A stretch of 64,000 nt of DNA from Nereocystis luetkeana (GCA_031213475.1 JARUPZ010000019.1:6932870-6996869), one strand, 5' to 3'; shown: positions 1 to 11,487, counted from the first letter of the stretch. Notes: generated from the letters alone by a model not told the origin. A program made the numbers and translations.

Positions 1-1385
1 TTCCGGACAGGCGGGCGGGCTCGCCATGGGACAGGGGGCGGTGGAGGACGTATTCATTTGTTGCAGTCTTCGAGTCATCTGATCATTGACAACGCACAAC
101 GTTCGAGAGGGAGCACCGTTCCTACTCCTAAGATAGACACCTCCAACATTTGGGCGCTCACTACGTTGTTTCCGTGTGTTAAGAAACTTTTTGCTAGTAT
201 TATCCCCTTCCTGTTTCGCGACCTGTGGCCACCATCTATCTCCTAGGATAGCGATCGTTTTCTCGCTGCTATCTAGTGTATCAAAACTCCTCCATGTCAC
301 ATTTGTCTATTTTCTTCATCTCTTCAAACACAATCCCGTTCCTCCTTGTACATTTTACATTTTCCTATATACTATGTGAGTTTTTACTCTCTATTGCTTT
401 ACCACACGGCCATATCTGTGCAAACTACTTCCTCCTCCCGGCTACTGGTATACCTCTTTCTTCTTTGTGGCAGGTCCAGCTCCCCTACACGAACTCGCAG
501 TTTCGGCGTTTTCGCGAACTCCATTGGGCCGTGCGAATACGTTTTCATTTCTATCCCTTCGCTCCACCCCCCGTATATCTGGAGGGGGGGGGGAGGTTTG
601 GATACGGCGGTGCACCGGTAAACTCCGGTCGAGGGAGCTCATGCGTCCTCTAGGGCGTCCGGAGGTGCTGGGGCCAATGCGCGTCGCGCTATGCTCAGGG
701 GTGCCGGCAGCCAGCTCATCCGATAGTCGGTTGCGCCTTCGCCTCACCGAGCTCATCCGAGAGGTTTTCCGGTATTGGACCGTTGTAGGATTTGTTATTC
801 GGGGTTGATGTGGGAGGTTGAGTACTTGGCGCGGCAGCCTCCGCGAAGATCCAGGCGTTGCTCGAGTTTGCACCTCGAGTGCGTCGGAGTAGCTCAAGCC
901 GGTATTATTGCCGGTAACCTACCAGGCATGTAATGTAACACAAGGTACAAATACAGTCACCTACGTCGTCGCCGCTTGTTAAAACGTGCACAGAAGGAGG
1001 ATGCATGGCCGCACGTTGCCCCAGGAACCCCACTAAGATCTTGTCACCCTGCTTCGTGGGGCACATTGTCGGGAGGACAGGATTTGCCCTCGTTTGCTGG
1101 GAGCGGGCGGCCAAGCTCTCTAGATGTGTCTCACGTGGGGATATTTGTTTCGCGGCGAGGTCGGACGAATTCTTCGCCTCGAGGAGAGACGTGGCGCTGT
1201 ATGGGGCGGGCGGCGATTGGCCTCGTTGCAGTGGCACCAGGCCATCATTATCGAGGTTCGTTTCGAGCCCGCAAACGCGACCAGACCCAACAGCGGCGAT
1301 TGTCGTGCGCACGCGCGACGAGGCCTGGGGGGACGCATTCCGGTGTAGGAGCAGGCGGCAGCGCCGTCACTCTCACGGAGTTGAC
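1..1385. other. GC-rich stretch, no recognised gene
   Basis: Overlapping open frames exist on both strands, the longest being minus 442-897 (151 codons) and minus 905-1312 (135 codons). None shows a recognisable domain and none has clear splice sites. The minus 442-897 frame is Arg/Ser/Pro-rich and could be the remains of a mobile-element protein, but this is not demonstrable. A run of ten G lies near 583-592. It abuts the palindrome-ended element that starts at 1386. Confidence 0.4.
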
Positions 1386-1630
1386 GTTCTACGATAGAGG
1401 TTCACCCTAAAGTTTCTGAGGCTCCTCCACTTAAGCAGCTCCATACCTCACCCGAAAACTGCCTTCAGTAAAAAATCAAATTGCACCCCCCGATGAATAA
1501 TCCCATGTCCCAAGTATACAAAAACGTCATTTTTCGAAAAAAGGATTGGCATCCCGATGATTTTGGGTTAAGGAACCCCGTCATTCAGAAAAACAAATGC
1601 GGAAATGTGCTACCTCTATCGTAGAACGTG
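1386..1630. mobile_element. MITE-like element with 20-bp terminal inverted repeats (family E), copy 1
   Basis: The left end reads ACGTTCTACGATAGAGGT and the right end is its near-perfect reverse complement (ACCTCTATCGTAGAACGT). The roughly 245-bp interior has no coding capacity. A second, diverged copy lies in opposite orientation at 48246-48492, inside Rab5 intron 2, sharing the ends and interior blocks (for example AAAAACGTCATTTTTCGAAA). Two copies with matching ends and unrelated flanks mark it as a transposed non-autonomous element. No target-site duplication is obvious. Confidence 0.7.
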
Positions 1631-1639
1631 GGTTTATTC

Positions 1640-1930
1640 GACATTGCCGAGAGGCACCTCCCTGGCGTTGTGTCGGTACGGTAACGAGGATGGGGTGTGG
1701 ACGTACACGGAGGCCCTCGGGGCTCTTGCCCGGTGGTAGTGAAGGCAGGAGATGATCCCAGCGAAAAACGCCCTCCACTCATCGCGTATCGGTGTAGCCA
1801 CTACGCTGGCGGCCGAGGGGGAAGTGCTGCAGAGGATGATCCATAGATACGGTAGATGGAAGTATTCAAAGTCTTCCAAGGCACACACCCGCAAAAACCC
1901 AGAGGACGCGGCTATATATCTCGTACACTA
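1640..1930 (+). pseudogene. Tyrosine-recombinase (Crypton/DIRS-type) C-terminal fragment
   Basis: The plus frame at 1752-1900 reads ALHSSRIGVATTLAAEG, then MIHRYGRWKY, then AHTRKNPEDA. This matches the catalytic C-terminus of tyrosine recombinases: the H-x-x-R motif (HSSR), the I-x-R-x-GRWKS-like segment and the YTR region. The position where the nucleophilic Tyr is expected carries His (AHTR). Upstream homology (GVWTYTEALGALARW at about 1698-1737) lies in another frame and runs into stops. The fragment is therefore broken and cannot be active. Such recombinases are carried by Crypton and DIRS-like elements. The family assignment is inference from motif order. No complete copy is present. Confidence 0.6.
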
Positions 1931-2046
1931 CCAAATACGGGCAAAACAGAGCAGACGCAGCCAGGCCAGGGTACCGTATGGGGCCAACCACCGTAGTATC
2001 TACCCGACCTCGGGGTTGGGGTATGTCGATGGTTGTTGACACAGTG

Positions 2047-2190
2047 TGTGTTAGGGTCCCGGCCAGTCGGCTGGGGGGGGGGGGTTCTCGGGTACTGGCA
2101 GTACGATAGGGAACGAGAAGCAGCGAACGGTGCCACGGGTCTCGTACCACGCCGACGGAGCCCCCCCCCCCCGACGTCATAGAGAATAAT
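2047..2190. repeat. Local direct repeat, copy 1 (about 150 bp)
   Basis: It starts with TTAGGGTCCCGGCCAGT, passes through a G tract and TCTCGGGTACTGGCAGTACG, and ends with a C tract. The same order recurs at 2694-2830 with small substitutions. The G tract near one end and C tract near the other could pair into a hairpin. No coding content is seen. Confidence 0.7.
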
Positions 2191-2693
2191 CATAGCATGA
2201 CCATTCGAAGGACATACATCAAAGAATAATATTTCCAAGTCAAGCGTACAGAAAGTATACACTAGGTTTGAGGTTTGTTGTCAACCAAGCGAGTTCATCT
2301 TTTTGATAGTCGTGGACTCTAGCGACGTGTGTATACTGGTAGAAGGCAAGGGCGACGGAAAGAGGGGGCCACCCTCGAGTACTTCTTGCTTCATGTGCAT
2401 AGCTGAGCGTGCAGAGCAGAGGCACGCGAGCGGACGGGACGACACTGCCCGCCGCCGATTGATAGGTCTAGACTAGGTCTACTGTTGTGGTTTTGACCGC
2501 CCGCTCGCCCCTTGTTTCCTTCGAAGGTGGGTGAAACGGAGCGGCCATGCACGTACAGTGCCGGCCACACCGTATTAGATATTTATTATTGTTTGCGATT
2601 GACTGGTAGCAAGTTCGGGCTCACTATTACAGCAGAATGGGGTACGTCAATGGTTTTCTGCCATTGGGGGTCTCGGTCTTCCGAGACAGCGTG

Positions 2694-2830
2694 AGTTAGG
2701 GCCCCGGCCAGTAAGGCTGGAGGGGGGGGTTCTCGGGTACTGGCAGTACGATAGGAAACCAGAAGCAGCGACGTGCCGCGGCTCTCGTATCACGCCAGTG
2801 GAGCCCCCCCCCGACGTTGCAAATAATATT
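2694..2830. repeat. Local direct repeat, copy 2
   Basis: This is the same block as 2047-2190, in the same orientation and about 650 bp downstream. It shares TTCTCGGGTACTGGCAGTAC and AGAAGCAGCGA and the closing C tract. Copies differ in tract length and scattered bases, so the duplication is not recent. Confidence 0.7.
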
Positions 2831-5152
2831 AATAGTATGACGAATTTTAAAAGATAAACAACAAATAACAATGACAATAATACTAATTAAAAAAACAATA
2901 ATAAGGCCCTAAATCGTCGGCGGTATTGTCACTTTCCCCTTCAGCACCTCTGATGGCTAAAGAGGTTAACTAACACGGCTGCTGCTGCTGCTGCTGCTGC
3001 TGCTGCAATTATGCGCTGCTCTCGTACAGCGTCCCAGAAAGTGGAGAAAAACAAAGAGTCGCTGGTCGCTGCAAACGCTATTTATTTGCTGTGCGTGCAA
3101 AAAAAAATGCTACCAGTACCTGGTACAGGAGTAGGCACATACCCTGGTACGTATCATACATCCTCTGAAGAAAAACATGCGCAGGAACCACTTGATAATC
3201 CCCCAACTTCCTCCCGACCGCGACGCCATCGTTCTTCTCTTTTAAGAACAAACATCAAATGATAGCGATGAATGAGCCCCTGCCGATCTCGAGCCCCCCC
3301 CAAAGGGTCGGAGGTAGGGTTAGGGGTAGAGGTAGGGAGAGGGTCGGGCTTAGGGTCGGGTTGGGTATGGGCGAACGTGCGAGATAGAAATTCATGAAAA
3401 AAAAACAGGTGTTGCACGAGCACAAACACGGTGGTGCTGCACACAAGGGGGCATCATCATGGGGTTTTTTTTTTGGTTTTACAACAGCACGTACATAGCA
3501 GTAGCAGTGAGTGGCAGGGATATCTCCGTGACGCTTGGAAATTTGAAATTTGAAGGGACGTACGGCGTACCACAATACATACGCAAAACACACGAGCAAC
3601 ACTTATCACATCTGCGAAAACGACCGTGTCTGAAAGCTGCGCCGTGGGCATTGTACGAGTCTCATACGTACATACGTACTTGTGATATATGCCTGGTATG
3701 ATATAAATATCTGCTTGTGGCTTGTGACTGCTCGCGCTCGTACGTAAGGATCTGGCAGAGTGTAGCAAACATAAACAGCTCGTGACAAACTGCAGCGTAA
3801 AAAACAGAAACGAACGACCAAAGTCTCATGGAAAGAAAGCAAAGTACGAAGTACCAATGGTACGACACGTCACAAACATGACACATCAATAAAAAAACAT
3901 CCCGGACGTTGGTGTGTCTGGACGCTGGTGCGGGTACAAAATAATGTAGAAATAATGTCGAAATATGCCATGCGAGACGACAAAGTTGACATTTTTTTTT
4001 TGTTTATCATCCCATTTATTATCTTCACACATCTTTTTCTCTCTCTCCTTCCAACTCGTAACTCAGATCCGGGGTCACATAGCGGGCTCTTCTACCCCCT
4101 TCCCGCTACGGTACGTGCCTTCATTTTTATCGCGAGAAGATTTCAGCCTTTTCTTCCCTCGTCGACTCGCATCGAATTGTGCCTACCAGGCATTAATACC
4201 AGGTATCATACACACCAGCGATACAGCAGATTAGGTCATGTGCGTAGATATCCCTGTTCTGCATTATGTACGAGGTACGGTAGCGGTCTCTCTGTAGTCT
4301 CGGTTGCCTGCAATAGTTCCTGTGGAATCGCTTGGCACAGACGGGATCTACCCGTGTGGTACAGCAGTGTGCGGAGTAGTGCCGGTCGACGCCATCATAG
4401 TGCCGTTGTTGTTGGCTGGCGCATGTCACACCGGCACTATAGACGGACCACTACTGCTGTATCGCGAAAACAGCGCTTCCCGGGGCGCAAGGAGAATGTC
4501 GCCACCCCTCTCTAGTGTAGGTTTAGTGTGAGTAACTCCCGGTGTTGTACAGCACGGGCCCACGAGCTAGAAACCACTCACCGCATCACACGTGCCATAA
4601 AATCATAAGACAACACACCCCCACGGACGAAATTCGGAGCTACTGTTAGGGCTGGGACTGGACGACGAAAAGTGCCCAAAAAATGGCGCATCTATTCGAC
4701 GAAAACCGCCAAAAAAACCGAAAAAAGATTGAAGATGAAAAATGTACCGCCACCATATTTACTTGGCTTGAGACTGCATTATTGGTTGACCCGCAATGAC
4801 AAATTGCTCGACATAGGAGACGAGTTGGATCTTGGGATTCAACAGACACGTGTAACCAGTGTAAACGGAGGGGAAGGCACATCATTCAGAATTTTCCATT
4901 AGATTTTTACGTCTAATTGGCCGGAAATGTGCGGGAAAACTCGTGTTTTATGCTTATATTCGTCTCTTGCTCTATGGGGAAGAAGTACTGCAATTGAGTA
5001 TGAAAACAATACGTGCCCTCCTCTTCGCCGAGACTTGGCGGAGACAACAAATCAATCCGTGCTTGAATCCAGTAAATAGCCGACGAGAAATTCGCGATCA
5101 AACTTGGCCCTATTGAGTCATTCTGGCAGTGATCGCGAAATATCAATCAGCC
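2831..5152. other. Gene-poor stretch with microsatellite and telomere-like repeats
   Basis: I see no supportable gene. It holds a (CTG)9 microsatellite at about 2980-3006, a degenerate telomere-like run (GGGTTAGGGGTAGAGGTAGGG type) at about 3308-3362, long A and T runs, and the first TACCTGGTA-type motifs (3117-3125, 4197-4205). Short open frames on both strands show no domain or consistent codon pattern. Confidence 0.5.
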
Positions 5153-5921
5153 ATGGGAAACTCAAAAAAACCTGAGGGCACCGGACGAAAAGGGAAAAAA
5201 AAGAAAATTGTCCAGAAGAACCAAGAGGCTTATCTGGCGCGTACCGGGACTACAGTCGCAGACGCGGGCGTGGCTGCACGCCGGGCGCTTGCCATCCAGC
5301 GCGGCGGTCTCGAGGCCGCCGAGGGCATCCGTAACCGGGCCTTGAAGCAGCGCGACGAGAGTCGGGCCGAGACCGCTGAGGCAAAGTCTTCACTGCAAGC
5401 TGTCTCCCATCAGTTGTTCGAGCAGAAGGGCAAACTCAACCTGGAGCAGGACCTCAGGCACGAGTCGGACGCAGCCTTGGCCCATGAAGAAGGGGTTCGT
5501 CAACCCCGCAGTCACGGCGAGGTGCAAGATGTGCAACACACAGCCGATCCGATGGGCGAAGATGGGGGTATCCTCTCTAGCAGCAGAAGCTCCAGCAGCA
5601 GAAGCTCCAGCAGCAGCAGCAGCAGCAGCAGCAGAGAGGTCAGCACCTCCGCCTTCGAGCGTGTCCGACACGGGATGCATTGGTCTGCTGTCAGCCATCG
5701 TGCCGGAGGGCCTACCAGACGATGTGGCCCACTCACTTAAGCTGGCCGCTGTGTACGCTTCTGCGCGTGGTGTGGTGCAGCAGCACCTCGAGCAGCAACA
5801 CGCAGCAGCAGCAGCAGCAGCAGCAGCAGCACAAACTTTTTTTCACACTCAGCACCTGGCCACGCTTCTACTTTTTTGCGGCACAGCAGCAGCAGCGGCA
5901 CAGCTTTTTCTATACGAATAG
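5153..5921 (+). CDS. Unrecognised protein, reading frame broken near 5470-5490
   Basis: From ATG at 5153 (an in-frame GTG lies at 5129) the frame encodes a basic N-terminus (GRKGKKKKIVQKNQ) and a charged, helix-prone segment (residues 35-110, rich in Ala, Glu, Arg and Gln). After about 5480 this frame turns into Ser-rich sequence translated from a CAG run. A second frame, 5484-5921, then looks the more protein-like: it has a CxxC pair (RCKMCNTQ), an Ala-rich stretch encoded by the CAG run, and IVPEGLPDDVAHSLKLA. The simplest reading is one gene with a one-base frame change, either a frameshift, a sequence error or a missed splice. The domain is not recognised and no function is proposed. Two CAG microsatellites (5577-5633, 5802-5830) lie inside it. 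Confidence 0.4.
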
Positions 5922-8551
5922 ATTTTTGTTGATGACGTGGGTCCTTTCCCCCCATCGCTGATTGGTTGATTTTCTAAAGATTTTTTTCCCCAGAGAACGA
6001 CATGGGACATTTTTTTTCCAAATTCTACGTCTAAAAAAATTATAGTCCCACACCTAACTGTAGCACAATCGAGGACGGTGTAAGCGCCGAGCGATACGTC
6101 AATGAAAACATCTCGGGATCTTACCAAACCCACATATGTTGTGGTGGTGTATGCCCCCCCTGGGTTTCGAGAATCTTGGCTCCGGAAGTTGTCTCAGGGG
6201 GGGGGCGGAAACATAACGATCGTTGGAGCGCTTCATATTCATGTGTAAACCCTCCTCATATTGCATATTTCCGCCCAGAGTTGTAGACGAATACGGTATT
6301 ACAGCACTATATACGTGGCGTGCGGCTCATTTGTTTTTTTGGGGGGGGGGGGGGGGGCTCTACGACCAGTAAGAAATTTGGATAAAAAAATCGTGCCCAG
6401 CGGCAAGAGCACCACACTAGCCCCACGTATACATATAGGCTGTGCTCAAGGTTGGTCAAGAACGGTGCAGCAACAAGGTTGAAGTTCCAACGCTCGCCCA
6501 GATGTGGTGTTTGTGGTTGGCCGGGCCATACTGCTGTACCAGTATATTTTATTCTTCGTAGGAAGTAGTATACGTAACGTCCGGTATTGCGCCGCGTCCT
6601 GGATCGTGTTCTTGTCGCGCTCTTGCCGCGGCGAGCGAGCACGGGCCGGGCGGCGCGATGCTCCATTTTTCGGCCGTTATATTATCCACTCCCCCCCCCC
6701 CCGACCCTCTAAGCCGGGGCCGAGACGTCCCAGGACGGTGCATCCGCGAGACCACACTACTCCTAGTGCGAGTGAAGAGACATCCAACAACACCAACTAC
6801 AACAACGACGACGAAACAACAACAACAACAGCAACAGCAGCAACAGCAACAAAGCAACAACACAAGCAACAACAACCACAACAGCAACAGCAGCAACGAC
6901 AAAAAACAGCAACGACCACGACAACATCAGCAACAACAGCAACAAGGTCAGCCTTCCGTTTTTATGTGCCAGGTACACAGATAACCACCGTGAAGATGGT
7001 ACATACCTGGTATGTACTACAGGTATGCCACTATAGGGGGTACGATATCATGCGTATTGATATTATGAACGGGATACAGTCAGCGGTATGAGGATACTGC
7101 ACATCGGACACATGTGCCAGCGGGTAACGTACGTCAATGGAACATCGAATTTTTAAAAAAAAACTCGGATGTGATGGAAAAGCATGACTGGGAAATTCTC
7201 CGATCATCTGGGAATTTCGAGTTTACGCAGCGGGGGCGGGGGCGAGTGCAGGGGGCGGGGCGGGGGGCGGGCGGGACAGGACGGGGATAACAAAACGACC
7301 TTTACAACTGTCCAACGACTTGTCGTTCGCTACAGGAGATGTCGTGGTCGTTGTTGTTGTTGTTGTTGCGTTCTTGTCGTCGCTGGTTCCCGTACATAAG
7401 ACATGTCCGACGGGCCTTAGGTACAGGACTGAAGGAAAGACGCACGAGGATATCGCTACAAAACTACCTGGTGCGTGGTAGCGCAAAATCGGCAGCAGCA
7501 GCATACCAGGTATATGATATCAAGATATGTATCGTGGTTCCACACCCGGTATTATAGTAGACGTTGGAACTGGACACGTCTGCGAGCTGTTGCCTGCCTG
7601 CACACCTGTACACCTAAGATATGAACAGCTAGCTCTTCGGCAGTATCGATGTCGACAGACGGTTCGTGCGCTGTATTCGTAGAGCTTTTTGAATCGGAGG
7701 GACTATTTTCCCTGTTGTTGGTCGTGTTCTACATCGCCCGCCAAGGATACAGACCGGTGACGAGTGTTGGATATCGTATTTAAAAAAACGATGTATCGTA
7801 CCCGGATATCAAAATATTCCCCGACATATCAAAATATCGAAATAGCGACAAATCGAATGTCCGATACATCGCTTCGAACGCATTTTGCCTTCAATCCCTG
7901 GCATCCCCATATCCCTTTTGTTCTTTACCTCGTACCAGGTACTACTGTAGGCTGATACTGAACGAAAAGTGTTGACACACATATTATATATATGTATAAA
8001 TATGCGTACCGATTACGTACGATATCGAACAAATTTCGATCTTAGTTCATGTATATCGATATCGTACGCGTATCGATTTTGATCCTGCTCGATATCCATT
8101 ACACTCGGTGATCCCCCGGGGTACTTTTTGCGGTTCTGCAACAGCAAAGTGACCACGTATTGTTGAACGTTGAGTTTTTGTCCCTAAAGGTTTTAGAATT
8201 TCCCCCATCATTTTACGAACAACCTGAAATAAAAGAAGGGCGTTTGGATTGTGTTATGCAGGTAGTAGGCTACATACTGGAACCTGCATTGCTTTCTCTC
8301 GTATTTCGGTACGTTTAGGATATACTGGTATAGAGATAGAGTAACACCGTTCGCCGGGAACTCGCTCTACAGCTGGGTGCTCGCAACCGTGGTCAACACC
8401 GCTCGTGTGCAGCTGGCGTTTTTACTCGCAGAAACGTAAACGTTTACTCTGCGGAGATTTTCGGTTAAACGGCCCAAACCTCCGACTTCCCACTTTCCAT
8501 ACGTGGGGTATTCGGCTTCACCCACAGCGAAAAAGTAAAAACAACTGTCAG
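5922..8551. other. Gene-poor stretch, microsatellites and homopolymer tracts
   Basis: No supported gene. It contains a G tract of about 16 at 6341-6357, a C tract near 6691, an A/C-rich CAA/ACAACA array (listed separately), a short GTT run near 7350-7368 and TACCTGGTA-type motifs at 7004, 7504 and 7933. An AT-rich segment with repeated ATATCG-like words lies at 7780-8100. The open frames over the CAA array are artefacts of the repeat. Confidence 0.5.
6782..6945 (+). repeat. Degenerate CAA/CAACAG microsatellite
   Basis: About 160 bases consist almost entirely of CAA, CAG and ACG triplets, with CAA dominant. It is open in several frames (poly-Gln, poly-Asn, poly-Thr), which explains the long apparent frames here. 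There is no sign that it belongs to a gene. Confidence 0.85.
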
Positions 8552-9083
8552 GGGTCAGGAGACAGCACTATTTCACCCCTTGACAGACAGAAAAATCTCT
8601 GCGCTGTTCACGGGTCGAGTCAAACCTCGCGGGTCAGTTCGTGTCGGGTCGGGCAAGGGTGACCCGACCCGTTCTGTGAGAGTTTGAAACCCTCCTGACC
8701 TGACTTGACCCGACCCGACCCGACCCGACCCAACCCGACCCAACCCGAAACCCGACCCGTGATATTTTGAAACGTCCCTGACCTGACCCGACCCGACCCC
8801 AAACCGACCCGTGAGACTTGGAAAACCCGACCCGCGGGTTTTTGGTTGGGGTCATGATGACCTGTGAAGAGCCCTGCACACTAGTCTGTATTTGCCTTGA
8901 CTGACACGAAAAAAACTGCTAACCACTCCGGGCGGCAATACTAGGACCATTTAGACATTAATACTTACCCCCAGAAGGGTAGACTTTTAGCGCGGAACAC
9001 CCGGCCCTATACACTCACCCTTGACGGCGCACGTTTCCCCTACGTAGACGTAGAGCTTGATATGTCTCCTGACATATTCTTTG
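8552..9083 (+). mobile_element. Palindromic MITE-like element (family D), copy interrupted by insertions
   Basis: The left end (GTCAGGAGACAGCACT ... TTTCACCCCTTGACAGACAG) and the right part (TTTTAGCGCGGAACAC ... GACGGCGCAC ... TGATATGTCTCCTGACAT) match the compact copies at 16293-16450 and 62191-62343. In this copy the two halves are pushed apart by a GACCC-rich array (about 8630-8850) and further sequence near 8920-8975, so it records nested insertion. The ends are complementary (GTCAGGAGACA and TGTCTCCTGAC). Confidence 0.6.
8630..8850. repeat. GACCC/GGGTC tandem array
   Basis: Degenerate repeats of GACCC and GACCT dominate this stretch. It ends with TTGGTTGGGGTCATGATGAC and GTGAAGAGCC, and the same tail follows the related array at 56400-56585 (GGTTGGGGCCATGACCCGTG). 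The shared tail shows these are copies of one dispersed element rather than independent simple repeats. Confidence 0.75.
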
Positions 9084-9437
9084 CCAAAAAAGAGGCGCCT
9101 GTGTTTAACACTATTGGCGCATACCAACCAACTCAAACCCGCTATCTACCAACATGGTCATGCAGTCGGTATCATCGCTGGATTCACCGGTAGTGGTGTT
9201 TAACCAGGCACCACTCTATCGCCTCAGAATGTAAAGACCGTCTGTGTATGTACTATTCAATCCAAACGATCCTCATATTTCGGGGCACACGTAGAGGTAC
9301 ATAGTTAGGCTGGTCCTGTAAATTATACCAGCAAATCGCTTCGCTCTTATAACCCTGACTACACTGCTGAATAAAAAATCCCACACTAACTCCAAGCAGT
9401 AAGTCTCCCCCCCCCAAAACAAAATGTTGCGGTTCTG

Positions 9438-9547
9438 AACCCTTTTAGGACTCCAGTCCCGTTTTGGTGACAAACTACTTAGAATTAGACTGGTTTGTCC
9501 CCCCAAAACGGGACTGCGGTTCGACTGTAGAAGGACTAAGGGGTTAA
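9438..9547. mobile_element. Palindromic MITE-like element (family B)
   Basis: It opens with AACCCTTTTAGGACTCCAGT and closes with the complementary ACGGGACTGCGG ... GGGTTAA. The arms carry the family signature CCCGTTTTGG and ACAAACTACTT / GGTTTGTCC. About 95-110 bp, non-coding, able to fold into one long hairpin. Other copies: 12393, 37881, 39530, 53091 and 60245. Confidence 0.75.
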
Positions 9548-9633
9548 CTACTGTTCAATATCAAAACCCTCTCTGAGGACCCCATGAAAAACATCCAGAA
9601 AAACGAGAACGACCTCAGTGCGAGCTGCCCATT

Positions 9634-9744
9634 CCGGGGGGGGATAGTAAATAGGGCCAAATATTGTTCGTGAAAACGGGTAAAATATCTATATTTTTGT
9701 CTGTACCGTAGGCCCTACCTGGTATTTACTATGGTACCCCGTAC
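9634..9744. mobile_element. Palindromic MITE-like element (family A) carrying a TACCTGGTA insertion
   Basis: It matches the family A pattern: GTAAATAGGGCC on the left, GTACCGTAGGCCC and TTTACTATGGTACCCCGTA on the right. Other copies read GGTCC-TA-TTTACTATGG at 9712-9730, but this copy has TACCTGGTA in place of the TA. The ends are more worn than in other copies. Confidence 0.7.
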
Positions 9745-10819
9745 TAGCAAAAGAGCGTGCTGATGCGGCACGATTGTGGGCATGCGGCGCGCGTGTCGCA
9801 TACGTATCATGGCCCCTCACGGTGCAGTTCGAGCACATCCCCTCCCTACCACAGCAGCAGTGGCTGCTTCGTTTGCTGTCTCCGCGTGGCGGAAGCTGTA
9901 ATCGAAATGTGACTCCGACACGTTCTTCCACCTTCAAGTCGAGCTAACATTACAAGTAGGTCCAACAGCAGGATGCGGCTGTATAGTCTGCACCCTGTCC
10001 TGCTGCTGCTGCTGCTGCTTCTGCTCGTCTTGGCATTGCCTGCCCCAAGCGGTGACATTGGATGTCCGCTCATTAAAGAAGAGCAAACGGCACAACCGTA
10101 CGTACTCTACTACTGTACTTACAACTTGCCAAGCACTACTAACTACCAAGATTATCATCTCGAGCGGATGCGAGTTACTGTTTTATTTCGGCGCCAAAAA
10201 ATAGGGAGCCCTTCCGAGATGGCTGAAGTCCAAATGTACTATTAATAGCTTCTAGATATAGGATAGGGGTGCTACGACCGTCGAAACCTACAACCGACTG
10301 AGATCTTCGAAAATGACGAAACTAGCTTCCACCAACGCACGCACGTTGACGACAGTGACAAATATCCTCCTGCGGCAGCTATCGACACGATTACGGGATG
10401 TAGCACGCACCGAATGAGGAAGAGAGAGGCAGGCGCCTGGGAAAACAAAAAGGCCCCCTGAGCGAATGAAGCCGCTGCATGTGCTCGTTAGGACAACACT
10501 AATCAATGCCCCATACCCGTCGGGCTATGTCAGGCACGTGGCCCTATAAATAGTGGGCTGTGCTATACCACCAGGTCTGTACCTACTACATACAGTACAA
10601 TACACCTACTAGCGTGCGGAACAGGGCACTGCTGTAACAAGAAACAGGACACTGCCGAATTAAGAAAACAGGAAAGCTGGCCCAGGCTGGGCTTCTCACT
10701 TGAAAATGGGTGCATTCTACACGATTCAGTGCAACAACTTCGGAATCTCCAATATTTGCCCCCGGAAAAAAAAATCCCAGCCTCTGGCTTTCTTTGCGCT
10801 TGTTTTCATAGTGTGGATG
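9745..10819. other. No recognised gene; one short signal-peptide-like ORF
   Basis: A plus-strand frame at 9973-10245 (90 codons, ATG start) begins MRLYSLHPVL followed by a run of ten or so Leu and LALPAPSG, which looks like a secretory signal peptide. The Leu run is encoded by a CTG microsatellite (10002-10020), so the resemblance may be accidental. The rest is unlike any family I know. The short block GGAAAGCTGGCCCAGGCTG at 10671 recurs in diverged form near 46300. Confidence 0.3.
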
Positions 10820-10896
10820 ACTCTGGCCGGAAATATAAGCCCACGTTGGACTCTGATGTCAAAACAAAACGGATGTAATATTTCCCGGCCAGAGTA
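10820..10896. mobile_element. Palindromic MITE-like element (family C), short copy
   Basis: ACTCTGGCCGGAAATATAAG at the left end is mirrored by TAATATTTCCCGGCCAGAGT at the right. It is about 77 bp and non-coding. The GGAAATRTAAG core links it to the copies at 37571, 42228, 42343, 49029 and 61993, whose outer bases read GGTACCACT-like. Confidence 0.65.
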
Positions 10897-11378
10897 ACTC
10901 CATAGGCGAAAAAGGGACAGGGGAAAAAACGCCTACGTATATACGTAAAGCATCGGCCTCACGCAGCAACCCGGCCCGGCCTGTAGGTGACGGGACAGGG
11001 GACGATACTCTTAACACCGGAACCGCGCTTCAGGGAGTTGTACGTATGTATTCCGGGGGGGCATATGTCGTAATAATCAGAACCCACGATGGACCCGAAA
11101 AAAAACAGGTACGTACGAGTACCACCTTATGTTTACACACCATATATACCAGGTATATATATTGTGTTCTTGTGTTCCCCTTAATAGTTGCACACCTCGG
11201 ACAGATCATACAGATCATACAGATCATGACATATATATCTATCTGTATATGATCTAGTTCCTCACCTGCCGTTGTGAGAGGTTGTGCAGCATCTGCAACA
11301 GTACAGATCCTAACCAGGAAATATGAACTATATATATTAGTATACAGATTTTACGGGTCCCACCCGGCAAAATGAGCT

Positions 11379-11487
11379 ATTACGGGGTACCATATTATAT
11401 AGGACCTACGGTACGTACAAAAACCTATGTATTTCGTTATTTTTGCTCACAATATTTGGTCTTATTTACTATGGTCCACCGTAATAG
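11379..11487. mobile_element. Palindromic MITE-like element (family A)
   Basis: ATTACGGGGTACCATATTAT at the left and TTTACTATGGTCCACCGTAA at the right form the terminal inverted repeats. The interior AGGACCTACGGTACGTAC and CAATATTTGGTC match the family. Left-arm mismatches break the perfect stem. Confidence 0.8.

Noticed and set aside
6504..7091. Long frames with poly-Gln/Thr/Asn over the CAA array
   Set aside because: They are translations of a microsatellite, open in several frames, with no flanking coding signal.
9973..10245. Secreted peptide gene
   Set aside because: The signal-peptide look comes from a CTG repeat read as poly-Leu; nothing else supports a gene.
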